A DNA stretch of 64,000 bases, taken from NCBI RefSeq assembly GCF_007859935.1, contig NZ_SJPO01000012.1, forward strand, positions 1 to 64,000, written 5' to 3'. Each line of letters opens with the position of its first letter. Position 1 is the stretch's first letter. Position numbers and translations under genes: made by a program. Source of the DNA: Posidoniimonas polymericola. GTDB lineage: Bacteria > Planctomycetota > Planctomycetia > Pirellulales > Lacipirellulaceae. The notes under the pieces are model-generated. The model was not told the DNA's origin and ran no database searches. It was given only the letters and a program-made list of their open reading frames with translations. Positions 1 to 9,893 of this stretch are shown piece by piece.

Positions 1-56
1 CCACACACAGCCGCAATAGCGCAAGTTAAAATCGTGTGAAGGATTTACCGGACGCT

Positions 57-100
57 ACTGGGCAGAGCCAGTGGCACCCGAAAGGAAGCATCTTGGGTGC
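57..100. repeat. Overlapping inverted repeats downstream of the RND gene
   Basis: ACTGG-6 nt-CCAGT (57-72) is followed directly by GCACCC-15 nt-GGGTGC (74-100). They lie in the short non-coding stretch downstream of the minus-strand RND gene. They could form an mRNA 3' hairpin or belong to a dispersed palindromic repeat family. There is no clean T-tract, so a terminator role is uncertain. Nothing else was recognised in 1-174. Confidence 0.4.
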
Positions 101-174
101 AATCTGGCATATCCAGAAAACCAAAAAGCTCTCTCTATCGCCTTGTCGAGAGCGGCTCCTGCCGCTGCCCTTCC

Positions 175-3100
175 CTACGCCGGGTTCCGATCCCACAACA
201 ACGCCTCGCCCTCGTTGCGGGCCCGCATGAACTCGATGCCGGCGAACGCCGCGCCGGGGAGCAGCACGCAGGCGGCCGCGGTGATGCCGACCGCGGGGCT
301 GATCGACGACGTAGCGGCCAACGCGATCAGTGCGATGAAGAGCGCCGCTAGCGCCCGCCAGATCCACAGCGGGATGTTGTACGCGATCAGGTAGCAGCAC
401 GGGATTACCACCAGCGTCAGCACCGTAGCGAACGACAGGCCGAACACCACGGCGCCGGTGAGCGGCTGCCAGAACTCGGCGCCGCCGGAGATATTTAGCA
501 AGAGCGGCAAGAGGCCGCCGATCGTGGTGACCGTGGTCAACAGCACCGGCCGCAGGCGGTTGACGCCGGCCTCGATCAGGGCCTCGCGGACCGGCAGGCC
601 GCGCTTGCGGGCCTGGTTGGCGAAGTCGACCAGCACGATGGCGTCGTTCACGACGATGCCGGTCAGGCTCACCAGCCCGATGAACGACGCCAAACTGAAC
701 GGGAAGCCCGACGCCCACATGCCGATCACCACGCCGATGAACGACAGCGGCACCGTGATCATCACGATCGCGCTCTGGCGGAAGCTGTTGAACTGCATCG
801 CCAGGATGGCGGCGATCAGCACCACGCCGATCACCATGCTCCACAGCAGGTAGCCGAAGTTCTCGTCGCGTTCGTCGTTCTCGCCGGTGAACTCGGCGTG
901 CACGCCCTCGGCGGGCGTGGTGGGGCGGCCGATGTGGTTCTTGGCGAAGCCCTCGAGGCTGCGTTCAGAGTCCTGGACCGGGCGGAAGCCGAGCTCGGGC
1001 AGGATCTCGTTGTTGATCCGCCGGAACACGTCGGCCGCGGTGGTCGGCGCGACGACATTGCACTTCGCCACCACCGCCCGCTCGCGCTCGTAGCGGTTGA
1101 TGCTGTACAGGCCGGAGTCGCGCCGCAGGTCGGCGAGCTGGCCGATGGTCGCCCGCTCGCCGCCGGCGCCGGTCAGGGTGAGCCGCTCCAGCTCTTCGGG
1201 CCGGCGGCGGTACTCGGGCGCCAGCTGGATGCGGATGTCGACATCCTCGTCGTCTAGTGTGATCTGGATCCGGTTGTCGCCGGCGATGGCGGTCTGCACC
1301 GCCTGGGCGATGCGGGCCTCGTCGAGGTCGAACAGGCCGACCATGTTCGGCATCGGCTCGATGATCAGCTCGGGGCTCTCGTCGCGGAAGTCGGTTTTGA
1401 CGTCGACCGCGCCGCGGACCTGGCCCATCCGATCGGCGATCTCATTCGCGATCTTGCCGAGTTGGGTCAGGTCGTCGCCCGTCAGCCGCACCGACACGTC
1501 CGCGCCGCCGGGCGGGCCGTCCTGGATCTCCTCGACGCTGAAGGTCATGCCGGGGATCGGGCGGATGTTGTCACGCAGGTAGCGGATGACCTCCTGCTCG
1601 TGGATGTCGCGGTCCATGGGCGGCACCAGCTCGACCTGCACCTGGCCGAACTCCGGGCCGGTGGCGGGGTCGTCGTCGACGCGGACCGCCAGCCCGCCGG
1701 AAGAGCCGGCGGACGTGACGTAGTGCGAGAGGATGCCGCTCTTGTCCCACCGCTGGAGCGGCTCGGTGATCACCCGCGAGGCGTCGAGGGTCTCGTCGAT
1801 GCTGTAGCCGAGCGGCAGCTCGTACTTGACGATGAACTGGCCGCGGTCGCTGGTCGGGAAGAAGTTGAAGCCGAGCTGCCCGATCAGGATCTTGGCGCCC
1901 CACATCGCCATCAGGCACCAGATCATCACGAACCCGCGGTGGGCTAGCGAGAAGCGGAGCACCCGGGCGTAGAGCCGCGTGAAGAAGCCGATGTCGGGCC
2001 GGATGCGGGCCCTGTGCTGTGGGACTCCGTGCTGGGGGCCGTCGCCGCCGGCGGCGGTGAGCGTGTGGAACGACTGCGACTCGTCGTTCACGGGGACGCG
2101 TTTCTTGTACCAGCGGGCCGCGACGGTCGGGATGACGAAGTGGTCGACCAGCACCGAACCGAGCAGCGCCACGCTGACGACCTTCGGCATGACGCTCATG
2201 AAGTCGCCCATGATGCCGGGCACCAGCAGCATCGGCAGGAAGGCGGCGATGGTGGTCAGGTCGGCGGCGATAACCGGGACGCCGACCTCGTGGATGCCGT
2301 TCTTGGCGGCGTCGAGCGGCTCCTCGCCGCGTTCGATGTGCCGGTAGATGTTCTCGGCGACGATGATCGCGCCGTCGACCACCATGCCGAGCACCAGGAT
2401 GAACGAGAACACCACCATGTTGGACACGGGGATGCCCGAGAAGAACAGGAACTGCAGCGCCACGGCCATGCTGAAGGGGATCGCGATCAGCACCAACAGC
2501 GAGATCCGCAGGCCCATCGTCCACGCCAGGATCACCAGCACGAGCATCGCGCCGAACACCGCGCTGGAGCCCAGCACGCGGAACATGACCCAGATCTCGG
2601 ACGAGGCGTCGCGGGTGATGGAGAACTCGAAGTCGGGGTACTCGTCCCGCAGCCCGGCGACGACCTCGCGGACGCCACGGGCGGCGCCGAGCGTGTTGAT
2701 GTCGGCCTCCTTGTTGACCATGATCAGCGCGCCGGCGCGGTTGTCGAACTCGGCCAGGTTCATCACCTTGCGGTGCGCGTCGAGCACCTCGGCGATGTCC
2801 GAGACCCGGATCACGCGTCCGCCCTGGCTGCTGACCACCGCGTCGCGGATGTCGGACACGCCACGGAGCTCGGTCTCGTTGCGGAGGCCGCGGTCGAACT
2901 CGCCGGTGGTGAACTCGCCGGCGGGCACCTCGGCGTGGAAGTTGGCCAGCGCCTGCCGCACCTGGGCCAGCGTGATGCCGTACTGGCTCATCAGGTCCGG
3001 GTTCACGTTGACGTGGATCTCGCGTTCCTTGCCGCCGAACAGCTGCGTGTTCGCAACGCCGTCGACGGCCTCGAGCTCGTCCTGCACGTCCTCGGCGATG

Positions 3101-3570
3101 GTCTTGAGGGTGCGGTCGTCCAGGCCCGGGGGCGCCGTGATGTTCAGCAGCATCAGCGGCATGTTCTCGAAGTCGATGTCGGTGACGATCGGCTGCACCT
3201 CGCGGCCGGTCGGCAGCTCGTTGGTGATGCGGTTCACCAGGTCCTGCACCTCGGCGCGGGCCTCGTCCGGGTCGACGCCGTCCAGGAAGATAACCTGCGT
3301 GACCGCCGAGCCCCGCATGCTGGTCGACGCGATAAAGTCGACGCTCTGCAGCTCCTTGAGCTCGTCCTCGACCTTGCGGGCGATGTTGTTCTCGGCCTTA
3401 GACGGGTCGGAGTCCGGGTACGGGATCGCGACGATCACGACCGCCTTGGTGATCGCCGGCGAGCGCTGCACCGGTGAGAAGAACGCCGCGTAGAAGGCCA
3501 GCAGGATGACCAGCAGCGTCAGCACCGACACCGTGCGGGGACGTTCGATGGCGAGGTCGGTGACGTTCAT
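175..3570 (-). CDS. RND-family efflux transporter permease (AcrB/HAE1-like)
   Basis: Inner-membrane proton-driven drug or metal efflux pump subunit of 1131 residues, the usual length for the AcrB family. Membrane segment 1 is at the N-terminus, followed by a large periplasmic loop. The segment-4 motif [17 protein letters not shown] carries the proton-relay aspartate. A second loop and a second half-repeat with [16 protein letters not shown] follow. The ATG at 3570 gives the normal short cytosolic start. The adaptor gene lies 42 bp upstream on the same strand, so the pair is probably one operon. No TolC-like outer-membrane gene is adjacent. The substrate cannot be inferred from the sequence. 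Confidence 0.93.
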   Translation of the reverse strand: MNVTDLAIERPRTVSVLTLLVILLAFYAAFFSPVQRSPAITKAVVIVAIPYPDSDPSKAENNIARKVEDELKELQSVDFIASTSMRGSAVTQVIFLDGVDPDEARAEVQDLVNRITNELPTGREVQPIVTDIDFENMPLMLLNITAPPGLDDRTLKTIAEDVQDELEAVDGVANTQLFGGKEREIHVNVNPDLMSQYGITLAQVRQALANFHAEVPAGEFTTGEFDRGLRNETELRGVSDIRDAVVSSQGGRVIRVSDIAEVLDAHRKVMNLAEFDNRAGALIMVNKEADINTLGAARGVREVVAGLRDEYPDFEFSITRDASSEIWVMFRVLGSSAVFGAMLVLVILAWTMGLRISLLVLIAIPFSMAVALQFLFFSGIPVSNMVVFSFILVLGMVVDGAIIVAENIYRHIERGEEPLDAAKNGIHEVGVPVIAADLTTIAAFLPMLLVPGIMGDFMSVMPKVVSVALLGSVLVDHFVIPTVAARWYKKRVPVNDESQSFHTLTAAGGDGPQHGVPQHRARIRPDIGFFTRLYARVLRFSLAHRGFVMIWCLMAMWGAKILIGQLGFNFFPTSDRGQFIVKYELPLGYSIDETLDASRVITEPLQRWDKSGILSHYVTSAGSSGGLAVRVDDDPATGPEFGQVQVELVPPMDRDIHEQEVIRYLRDNIRPIPGMTFSVEEIQDGPPGGADVSVRLTGDDLTQLGKIANEIADRMGQVRGAVDVKTDFRDESPELIIEPMPNMVGLFDLDEARIAQAVQTAIAGDNRIQITLDDEDVDIRIQLAPEYRRRPEELERLTLTGAGGERATIGQLADLRRDSGLYSINRYERERAVVAKCNVVAPTTAADVFRRINNEILPELGFRPVQDSERSLEGFAKNHIGRPTTPAEGVHAEFTGENDERDENFGYLLWSMVIGVVLIAAILAMQFNSFRQSAIVMITVPLSFIGVVIGMWASGFPFSLASFIGLVSLTGIVVNDAIVLVDFANQARKRGLPVREALIEAGVNRLRPVLLTTVTTIGGLLPLLLNISGGAEFWQPLTGAVVFGLSFATVLTLVVIPCCYLIAYNIPLWIWRALAALFIALIALAATSSISPAVGITAAACVLLPGAAFAGIEFMRARNEGEALLWDRNPA

Positions 3571-3612
3571 GCGTTGGGGCGCGGCGTCCGCCGCTGCTTG
3601 ACCTGGGGGCCG

Positions 3613-4938
3613 CTACTTGACTTCGGGGGACGCGACGGCCGGGCCACGGGCCGGCAGGCTGGCGGTGGCGTCGGCGTCTGAGGCGCCGTGCAGCGCGTCG
3701 GGGTTGACCACCCGCACAAACTGCCCGTCGGTCAGCCGCTGCTGCCCACGCGTCACGACCGGACGGAGCTCGAGGTTCTCGGCCGGCACGATAATCGCCT
3801 CGCCCTGGTCGACCCACTGATCGAGGTCGACCCGGTTGGCGACCCGCAGGTCGGCCTGGCCGACCTGCCAGAAGAGGGCCTCGACCGGGGTCGGCTCCTC
3901 GCGGACGGTGAACAGGAACGCGGCGCCGCCGCGGAACATCACCGCGACGTCGGGCACCCGGTAGGCCAGGATCCGCTTGGTCACCAACTCGGCGGTAGCG
4001 ACCATGCCGGGCCGCAGCAGCCGCTCGCTGTTGTCGATGCGGACCTCGACCTCGAACAGCTTGGTGCGGTCGTCGGCCACCTGCGCGATTTGGTGCACCT
4101 CGGCGTCGATCGCCGGCGGGCGGTTGCCGAAGGCGTCGCGGCCCTCGAGGTGCACCCGGGCGCGGAACACCTTCTCTTCGGGGTCGGTGGTGCGGTTGTC
4201 GCTGCTGGCCTGGCGGACCTCACGCATGCGGGCCTCGAGCTCGCGGACCCGCGACTCCGGCACGTCGACCACTAGCAATAGGTTGTCGTTCTCGACCACC
4301 TCGAAGACGGTCGAATGGGCGGCGACCGACTCGCCGGCCTCGATCATCCGCCGGGAGATGGTGCCGTTCACCGGGGAGACGAGCACGCTGTCTTCGAGGT
4401 TCTTGGTCGCGACCTCGAGCTGCGCCTTGGCGACCGCCTGGCGGGTGAGGGTGTCCTGGTACTCGGCCTCGGTGAGGGCCCCGCGGCCCTGCTCGAACAA
4501 GCGGCGGTCGCGGCGGAGGTCGGACGCGGCCTGCTCGAGGTTGGCGACCGCCTCGGCCCGGCGGGCGGCGTAGATCCGGTCGTCGAGCCGGGCCAGCATC
4601 TGCCCGGCCTGGACCTGATCGCCCTCGTCGAGCGGCTCGCCGCGGTCGTTGAGGCCGAGCTCGAGCACGCGGCCGGCGGTTTCAAAGCCCAGGGAGTAGT
4701 CCTCCCACGCGCGGATCTTGCCGCTCTGCTTGACGGTCAGCTCGGTGACCTCCGGCCGGATTGCCGCCACGCTCACCAACGCCTTGGAACGGGCCGCGAC
4801 CGCCGGCCGGGCGACGCCCGCGCCCTCGTCGTGCACGCCGGCGCCACGGGAACTGACGTACCACATCACGCCGCACGCAAAGACCGTGATCACGATCAGC
4901 ACGACGTATTGGCCAACTTTCTTGGCGACTTCTGTCAC
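3613..4938 (-). CDS. RND efflux periplasmic adaptor subunit (HlyD/MFP family)
   Basis: Membrane-fusion protein of 441 residues linking the inner-membrane RND pump to an outer-membrane channel. It begins at a GTG (4936-4938). One N-terminal membrane anchor is visible (about residues 10-28, YVVLIVITVFACGVMWYV). Next come a biotinyl-lipoyl-like half (QAGQMLARLDDR), a coiled-coil hairpin (about 130-180), the second lipoyl half (SPVNGTISRRMIEAGE) and beta-barrel domains. The C-terminus is rich in Ala and Pro. It directly precedes the permease gene and is the first gene of the pair. Confidence 0.9.
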   Translation of the reverse strand: MTEVAKKVGQYVVLIVITVFACGVMWYVSSRGAGVHDEGAGVARPAVAARSKALVSVAAIRPEVTELTVKQSGKIRAWEDYSLGFETAGRVLELGLNDRGEPLDEGDQVQAGQMLARLDDRIYAARRAEAVANLEQAASDLRRDRRLFEQGRGALTEAEYQDTLTRQAVAKAQLEVATKNLEDSVLVSPVNGTISRRMIEAGESVAAHSTVFEVVENDNLLLVVDVPESRVRELEARMREVRQASSDNRTTDPEEKVFRARVHLEGRDAFGNRPPAIDAEVHQIAQVADDRTKLFEVEVRIDNSERLLRPGMVATAELVTKRILAYRVPDVAVMFRGGAAFLFTVREEPTPVEALFWQVGQADLRVANRVDLDQWVDQGEAIIVPAENLELRPVVTRGQQRLTDGQFVRVVNPDALHGASDADATASLPARGPAVASPEVK

Positions 4939-5068
4939 AGCGGGAGTTCCGAGAGAGGGGTCGGCGAGGTGAGATCGCGGGGCGTAGGGCCGACACTACG
5001 CATGATAGCCCTGGCCGAGGGGCCCGACAACGCTTATCCGCGTCGCTCGTTTGACCGACGACGGAGCC

Positions 5069-5086
5069 GGCGGCGGGTTCGCCGCC
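5069..5086 (-). terminator. GC-rich hairpin just after the DUF167 stop codon
   Basis: A perfect GGCGGC-GGGTTC-GCCGCC hairpin starts immediately after the minus-strand stop at 5088-5090. It has no following T-run, so it may be a processing or rho-dependent pause structure rather than an intrinsic terminator. Confidence 0.3.
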
Positions 5087-5087
5087 G

Positions 5088-5396
5088 CTAGCCGCCCGTG
5101 ACCGCCGCGACCGATTGTCGCACCGCGGCCTCGTCCGCGCCGACCAGCAGGAACTTCTTGTGGGGGTTGGTCTCGCCGGACGCGATCTGGATTTCAGATG
5201 CCCGCAGCCCGAGCTGCTTCGCCAGCACCTTGGCGATGGCCGCGTTGGCCTTGCCCTTCTCCGGCGCCTGCGTAACCGAGACCAGCAGCTCCCCGGCCCG
5301 GACGCCGGTCACCGCGTTGCGGCCCGCTCCGGCCCGGGCCTTGACCGGCAGCAGCAGCCCGCGGGGGTGCGCGACGAGATCGAGCGTGTCGGCCAC
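5088..5396 (-). CDS. DUF167 / YggU family protein
   Basis: Small conserved protein of 102 residues, the typical DUF167 length. The family signature PEKGKANAAIAKVLAKQLG is followed by the SGETNPHKKFLL segment. Its biochemical function is unknown in the family. It starts at a GTG (5394-5396), 12 bp after the CPBP protease stop, so it is likely co-transcribed with that gene, pgsA and rimO. Confidence 0.88.
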   Translation of the reverse strand: MADTLDLVAHPRGLLLPVKARAGAGRNAVTGVRAGELLVSVTQAPEKGKANAAIAKVLAKQLGLRASEIQIASGETNPHKKFLLVGADEAAVRQSVAAVTGG

Positions 5397-5408
5397 GGCG
5401 TCCGCCCC

Positions 5409-6452
5409 CTAACCGAGGTGGGCCGACGCGTAGGCGGCCGCCAGCGAGATCGTGTTGAAGGTCATGTGCGCGAAGATCGACGGCGTGATCCGGTGGGTCC
5501 GCTGGTAGAGGTAGCCCAGCATCAGGGCGAAGAGGAACAGCGGCCCGATCGCCGCCCCCTGCGAGATGTGCACGAGAGCGAACACGAATGAGCTGATCAT
5601 CACCGGACCCCAGCCGTGCGGCAGGCCGGCGACGGTCTCCTGTGGCGGGGTGGGCGGGGCGCCCCGCCGACGACGCAGCCGCCGCAGCGTGTGGATCTGC
5701 GGCGACGAGAACGGGTTCTCGTCGTCGGGCTGGACCTGCTCCAGGCGTTCTTCGATCTCCAAGTCGCCGTCGCCCTCGGCGTCGCCTTCGAGCTCGAGCT
5801 TGCCGGCGACGCCCAGCGCCTCGTCCTCGACGCGCTCCATCCAACCCTGGAAGAGGAGGCGGAAGACAAATTCTTCGAACACCGGCGCGACCAGCCCCGC
5901 GCCGAACCAGGCGACCGCCAGCACGAGCGGGTTCGACTCCTGCAGCAGCATCAGCAGGGTTGGGTGCTCGGACTTGATGCCGACGCCGAACACCAGCGCG
6001 GCCTGCAAGAGGTAGATCGGCAGCAGCGATGCGAAGGCCGTCAGCACGCCGACGCCAAGGTCCTGCAGCAGCACGCCGCCGCTGGTTGGCAGCCCGAGGT
6101 CTTCCCAGCTGGCTCCCCGCCCGCGGTGAAAGTAGATGCAGATGGCGGCGACAAACAGCAGGTTGAGCACCGAGGAGATGACCGTCATCTCCATGAACTG
6201 GGTGGAGGTCACCGGCTCGCGCTGCGTGAGCTGGTCGACCGGGCCCGAGCTGACGCCGGCCTCGAGGAACGCCAGCAGCAAGAACCCGAGCGCCAGGAAC
6301 GCGCCGATCGGCCCCCACGGCGCCGGCCAGCGTCGCGTGTACGGCAGGAACGACCCGGTGCGTAGCTTCCGCCACAGCAGCCAGGCCCAGATCGGCGCGC
6401 CGATGAGGGCGACAACCGTGAGCTCGACAACCGCCTCGTTTGTCTCCGACAT
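5409..6452 (-). CDS. CPBP-family intramembrane metalloprotease (Abi/CAAX-like)
   Basis: Predicted polytopic membrane protease of 347 residues. The ATG at 6450-6452 was chosen because upstream sequence in this frame encodes low-complexity Arg-rich residues that overlap pgsA. The three CPBP glutamate/histidine motifs are present in order: EEFVFR, FVFALVH and HMTFN. Unusually, an acidic, charged insert of about 75 residues followed by an Arg-rich patch separates motif 1 from motif 2. The substrate is unknown. It lies between pgsA and the DUF167 gene on the same strand with short gaps. Confidence 0.85.
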   Translation of the reverse strand: MSETNEAVVELTVVALIGAPIWAWLLWRKLRTGSFLPYTRRWPAPWGPIGAFLALGFLLLAFLEAGVSSGPVDQLTQREPVTSTQFMEMTVISSVLNLLFVAAICIYFHRGRGASWEDLGLPTSGGVLLQDLGVGVLTAFASLLPIYLLQAALVFGVGIKSEHPTLLMLLQESNPLVLAVAWFGAGLVAPVFEEFVFRLLFQGWMERVEDEALGVAGKLELEGDAEGDGDLEIEERLEQVQPDDENPFSSPQIHTLRRLRRRRGAPPTPPQETVAGLPHGWGPVMISSFVFALVHISQGAAIGPLFLFALMLGYLYQRTHRITPSIFAHMTFNTISLAAAYASAHLG

Positions 6453-6475
6453 GTTCGCTTCCCGCGGCCGATCGG

Positions 6476-7054
6476 TTAGGCGTCGGGGCGTTGAGCGTGC
6501 TGGCTCAGCGCGAACGACGCAACGGCGCGGACATAGACCACCCCGGAATACAAAGTCAACAACACGGCGCCCCACAGCGAGACGCGGAACACGAGGCCGA
6601 GCCACTCGGGCCGCGGCGCGGTTTCGATCAGCAGGTACAGCCCGGCGATGATCGCCGCGCACTGCAGGGCCATCTTCCACTTGCCGATCCACTTGGCGGA
6701 GAAGTCGCCGCCGGCGGTCTCGACAAAGCTCCGCAGCGCGGTCACCAGCAGCTCGCGGCTGAGCACCACGACCGCCATCCACGGGGCCACGGCGAGGGTC
6801 GGCTCGGCCGCCAGATAGACGAACGCCCCGCACACCAGCAGCTTGTCCGCGAACGGGTCGAGGATCCGCCCCAGCTGCGTGACCTGGTTAAACCGCCGGG
6901 CCCAGTAGCCGTCGAGCCAGTCGGTGGCGGTCGCCACGACGTAGAGCACCAGCGCCGCGGCCGGCAGCCGCAGCTCGAGCGCCGCGAAGCACAGCACCGC
7001 CATGACGATGCGGGCCGCGGAGAGCGTGTTGGGGACGTTCCAGACTTTGGCCAT
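6476..7054 (-). CDS. pgsA: CDP-diacylglycerol--glycerol-3-phosphate 3-phosphatidyltransferase
   Basis: Makes phosphatidylglycerol phosphate from CDP-diacylglycerol and sn-glycerol 3-phosphate, the committed step of anionic phospholipid synthesis, in the inner membrane. The protein has 192 residues, and the ATG at 7052-7054 gives MAKVWNVPNTLSAAR, the typical start. The full CDP-alcohol phosphatidyltransferase signature is present (DWLDGYWAR, then GRILDPFADK). Several hydrophobic helices follow. It lies between rimO and the CPBP gene on the same strand. Confidence 0.93.
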   Translation of the reverse strand: MAKVWNVPNTLSAARIVMAVLCFAALELRLPAAALVLYVVATATDWLDGYWARRFNQVTQLGRILDPFADKLLVCGAFVYLAAEPTLAVAPWMAVVVLSRELLVTALRSFVETAGGDFSAKWIGKWKMALQCAAIIAGLYLLIETAPRPEWLGLVFRVSLWGAVLLTLYSGVVYVRAVASFALSQHAQRPDA

Positions 7055-7084
7055 CAAGCCGCCGAGGGTGCAAACGAGAAGGGT

Positions 7085-8473
7085 TTAACGGGCGTCGCCG
7101 ACCGCCACGCCGACGAGGTCGTAGTCGCTGCGGGCGACAATCTCGCACGGGACCAGGTCGCCCGGCTTGAGGCCCTCGCCGGTGACAAACACCGCGCAGT
7201 CGACGTCCGGCGCGTCGGCGCTGGTGCGGCCGAGCCAGACGCCCTGCTCGCCCGGCAGCGGCGCGTCGATCAGCACCTCTTGCTGCGTGCCGACCTGCTG
7301 ATCGCCCCACGCGAAGGCGACCTCCTGCTGCGCCTGCATCAGCCGCGCCTGGCGCTGCTGCATCACCTCTTCGAGCACGTGGTCCGGGAGTCGGGCGGCG
7401 GGCGTGTCGGGCTCGTTCGAGTAGGTGAACACGCCGAGCCGCTCGAACTTGGCGTCCCGGACGTAGTCGACCAGCTCCTCGAACTGCTCGTCGGTCTCGC
7501 CGGGGAAGCCGGTGATCAGGGTGGTGCGGAGCACGAGGCCGGGGATCCGCTCGCGGAGCTTGCCGACCAGCTCTTCGGTCTGGGCGCGGTTGACGCGGCG
7601 CTGCATCCGCTTGAGCATCCGGTCGTTGATGTGCTGCAGCGGCATGTCGATGTAGGGTACGATCTTCTTGCTCTGGGCGATCGTGTCGATCAGCTGGTCG
7701 GAGAAGTACATCGGGTACAGGTACATCAGCCGCACCCAGTCGAGGCCCTCGACCTTCTCCAGCTCGCCCAGCAGCTCCACCAGGCGGGGCTCGCCGTACA
7801 GGTCCATGCCGTAGTAGGTGGTGTCCTGGGCCACGACGACCAGCTCGCGGACGCCGCTGGCGGCCAGCTCGGTCGCCTCGGCGATGATCTCCTCGATCGG
7901 CTTGGTGGCGTGCTTGCCGCGCATCTTGGGGATCGCGCAGAAGGTGCAGAGCCGGTCGCACCCCTCGGAGATCTTCAGGTAGGCGTAGTGGCCCGGCGTG
8001 ATCCGCAGCCGGTTGCCGTCCTCGAGCGGCTTGGACGGCGCGGGGCGGAACACCAGCCGCTGCTCCTCCATGCCGCCGATCAGCCGGTCCGCCACCTTGG
8101 TGACCTCGTCGCGGCCGAACACGCCGACCAGGTGGTCGATGTCGGGGCGGTGCTCGAGCAGCTGCTCCTTCTGGCGCTCGGCCAGGCAGCCGCTGACGAT
8201 CACGCCCCGCAGCAGCCCCTGCCGCTTCAGGTCGAGCATCTCGTCGATTGCGCCGAACGACTCGAGCCGGGCCTGCTCGATAAACCCGCAGGTGTTCACC
8301 ACCGCGAAGTCGGCGCCCTCCGGCGAGTCGACCAGCTCGTACCCCTCGAGCCGCAGCAGCCCGAGCATCCGCTCGCTGTCGACCGTGTTCTTGGGGCAGC
8401 CAAGGCTGATGAACGCGTAACGGCCCTTGGGGCCGGCGGCGCGCTGCAGGTCATTCGTGAAGGTAGAAGCCAA
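7085..8473 (-). CDS. rimO: Ribosomal protein S12 methylthiotransferase
   Basis: Radical-SAM enzyme that adds a methylthio group to the conserved aspartate of ribosomal protein S12. It has 462 residues with the expected order. The N-terminal MTTase domain carries a cluster-binding cysteine in [13 protein letters not shown], with further cysteines in NTCGF and SGCLAER. The radical-SAM motif is CDRLCTFC, and a C-terminal TRAM domain follows. The start is a TTG (8471-8473). The motif content favours RimO over MiaB. It is first in a minus-strand run with pgsA, the CPBP gene and the DUF167 gene, and divergent from the ImmA-like gene. Confidence 0.93.
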   Translation of the reverse strand: MASTFTNDLQRAAGPKGRYAFISLGCPKNTVDSERMLGLLRLEGYELVDSPEGADFAVVNTCGFIEQARLESFGAIDEMLDLKRQGLLRGVIVSGCLAERQKEQLLEHRPDIDHLVGVFGRDEVTKVADRLIGGMEEQRLVFRPAPSKPLEDGNRLRITPGHYAYLKISEGCDRLCTFCAIPKMRGKHATKPIEEIIAEATELAASGVRELVVVAQDTTYYGMDLYGEPRLVELLGELEKVEGLDWVRLMYLYPMYFSDQLIDTIAQSKKIVPYIDMPLQHINDRMLKRMQRRVNRAQTEELVGKLRERIPGLVLRTTLITGFPGETDEQFEELVDYVRDAKFERLGVFTYSNEPDTPAARLPDHVLEEVMQQRQARLMQAQQEVAFAWGDQQVGTQQEVLIDAPLPGEQGVWLGRTSADAPDVDCAVFVTGEGLKPGDLVPCEIVARSDYDLVGVAVGDAR

Positions 8474-8574
8474 GCTCTGTATCTCTGCAAAGGGGAAAGT
8501 CTAATCCGTCAATTGTCGCGGCGCGGGTGGCTATCTGGCAAGCGTCCAAATGCCAACCTTATCCGGTTTTTGGC

Positions 8575-8614
8575 TTGCAATCCTCAAACCCGGCGGATAG
8601 TGTACATGCATACA
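8575..8614 (+). promoter_or_regulatory. Putative promoter with overlapping TGTA-N6-TACA operator
   Basis: TTGCAA (8575-8580), a 17-nt spacer and TAGTGT (8598-8603) form a weak sigma-70-like promoter. The dyad TGTA-CATGCA-TACA (8601-8614) overlaps the -10 region and the expected transcription start, which is the geometry of a repressor operator. The ATG inside the dyad (8606) would then lie at or before the RNA 5' end. This favours the downstream ATG at 8639 as the start codon. No cognate repressor is visible nearby. Confidence 0.35.
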
Positions 8615-8638
8615 CGCAACCCCGCAGGGCAGCTGCCA

Positions 8639-9376
8639 ATGACTGGCGAGATCTCAGTGGACGAAGTGCTGGCGGCGGTCGAAATGGTCGCCCGCGAGGT
8701 CTTGTGGGAGGCCGGAGTCGACGCCCCGCCGGTCGACGCGATCGACGTCGCACGGCGGCTCGGGTGCCGCGTCGTCGCGGTGGCGGGGCACGAGGGCCGG
8801 GCGTCGCGGGTTGCGCTGAGTGGCTTGCGGGTAGGCGGCGATGTGATCCGCCTGCGCGCCGACGACCGCCCCGAGCGGCGGCAGTGGAGTGTCGCTCACG
8901 AGCTGGGTGAGCTGCTGGCCGGACGCGTCTACCAGCGGCTGGCGCTCGAACCGGCCGACACGCACGACTCGGCGCGTGAGGAAATCGCCAACCAGTTCGC
9001 CAGCAGCCTGCTGCTGCCACGCCGCTGGTTCCTGCCCCAGGCGAGCCGCCTCGACTGGTCGATCGCTGGGCTGAAGTCGGAGTTTGCCACCGCGAGCCAC
9101 GAGCTGATCGCAAGGCGGGTGCTGGCGCTCTACACGGGGCCGATCGCGGTCACCGTGGTCGACAACGGCTCGCAGACCTGGCGACGCGGCTGTCGTTGGC
9201 GACCGCCGCCGCCCTGCCACGCCGAGCTCGAGGCCTGGAAAACGGCGTTCGACTCCGGGCAGCCCGTGGTTTCGTACTGCCGCGCCGACAAGGTCCGCCG
9301 TGTCCGGGCGTGGCCGGTGCACGAGCCCGACTGGAAACGCGAGATCCTGCTGACCGATTTCGAAGAGGCGGCCTAG
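8639..9376 (+). CDS. ImmA/IrrE-family metallopeptidase-like protein with altered zinc motif
   Basis: The protein has 245 residues from the ATG at 8639, preceded by a GGG-containing weak RBS. An in-frame ATG at 8606 would add 11 residues. Family hallmarks are the N-terminal helix, the DAIDVARRLGC segment, the helix with WSVAHELGELLAG, and the ANQFASSLLLP block with preceding glutamates. IrrE/ImmA proteins act as Zn peptidases that cleave phage-type or SOS-type repressors. Here the second His of HExxH is Glu (HELGE, residues 87-91), so activity may be lost or use another ligand. No XRE repressor gene is adjacent, which is unusual for the family. Confidence 0.75.
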   Translation: MTGEISVDEVLAAVEMVAREVLWEAGVDAPPVDAIDVARRLGCRVVAVAGHEGRASRVALSGLRVGGDVIRLRADDRPERRQWSVAHELGELLAGRVYQRLALEPADTHDSAREEIANQFASSLLLPRRWFLPQASRLDWSIAGLKSEFATASHELIARRVLALYTGPIAVTVVDNGSQTWRRGCRWRPPPPCHAELEAWKTAFDSGQPVVSYCRADKVRRVRAWPVHEPDWKREILLTDFEEAA

Positions 9377-9430
9377 CGGGAATCGGAGGTGCTAGAATCG
9401 TGGCTGCTCTGACTCCACGCTGGTAGCGCC

Positions 9431-9844
9431 ATGCCCGATTCGTTCAACCCGTTCGCCTCGCCCGCGACCGACGCCGAGTTCCGGCCCGACGGCCTGAGCG
9501 ACAGCGTGCTGTCGCCGCGGCAGCGCCGCCAGATGCAGGTGGGCGAGGTGGTGGTCGCTTGGGAGTGGCGGCGGCTGTGGTACAACCTGGTCCTCACCGC
9601 GGCGTGCCTGCCCATCGTGGCGACCGGCCTGGTCGCGGGGAACGTCGATCCCGATGAGGTGACGATGCTGATCCCGGCGGCCATCTTCGCCAACGCCTGC
9701 TTCTTGGCCGGGCCGCTTATTGAAGGCTACTGGACCTGGCTGCTGGGTCCGGCGCGGTGGATGCGGAACCTGCTGTTCTGGGCCGGAACCGCGCTGGCGA
9801 CCGTCCTCGCAATCGCAACCTGCTGGATGATGGTCTCGGCGTAG
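9431..9844 (+). CDS. Small planctomycete membrane protein of unknown function
   Basis: 137 residues beginning MPDSFNPFASPATDAEF, the NPFASP-type N-terminus common in short planctomycete membrane proteins. Three hydrophobic segments are visible (about residues 55-72, 78-98 and 112-133). No catalytic motif was found. It follows the ImmA-like gene by 54 bp on the same strand and converges with the gene at 9894-10694. Confidence 0.7.
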   Translation: MPDSFNPFASPATDAEFRPDGLSDSVLSPRQRRQMQVGEVVVAWEWRRLWYNLVLTAACLPIVATGLVAGNVDPDEVTMLIPAAIFANACFLAGPLIEGYWTWLLGPARWMRNLLFWAGTALATVLAIATCWMMVSA

Positions 9845-9893
9845 CGTCTGCGAGGGCCGGTCGGAACCGACATTGCAGCTGGGCCGTGGCCGA

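Noticed and set aside
2014..3477. 487-codon plus-strand frame antisense to the RND permease
   Set aside because: Composition (His/Asp/Val/Gln-rich) is typical of the antisense frame of a GC-rich gene, and there is no RBS or motif.
6440..8600. Long plus-strand open frame running across pgsA and rimO into the ImmA-like gene
   Set aside because: It is antisense to two clearly recognised genes and has low-complexity His/Gln/Leu/Val-rich composition. Only the last part (from about 8606) has family features.
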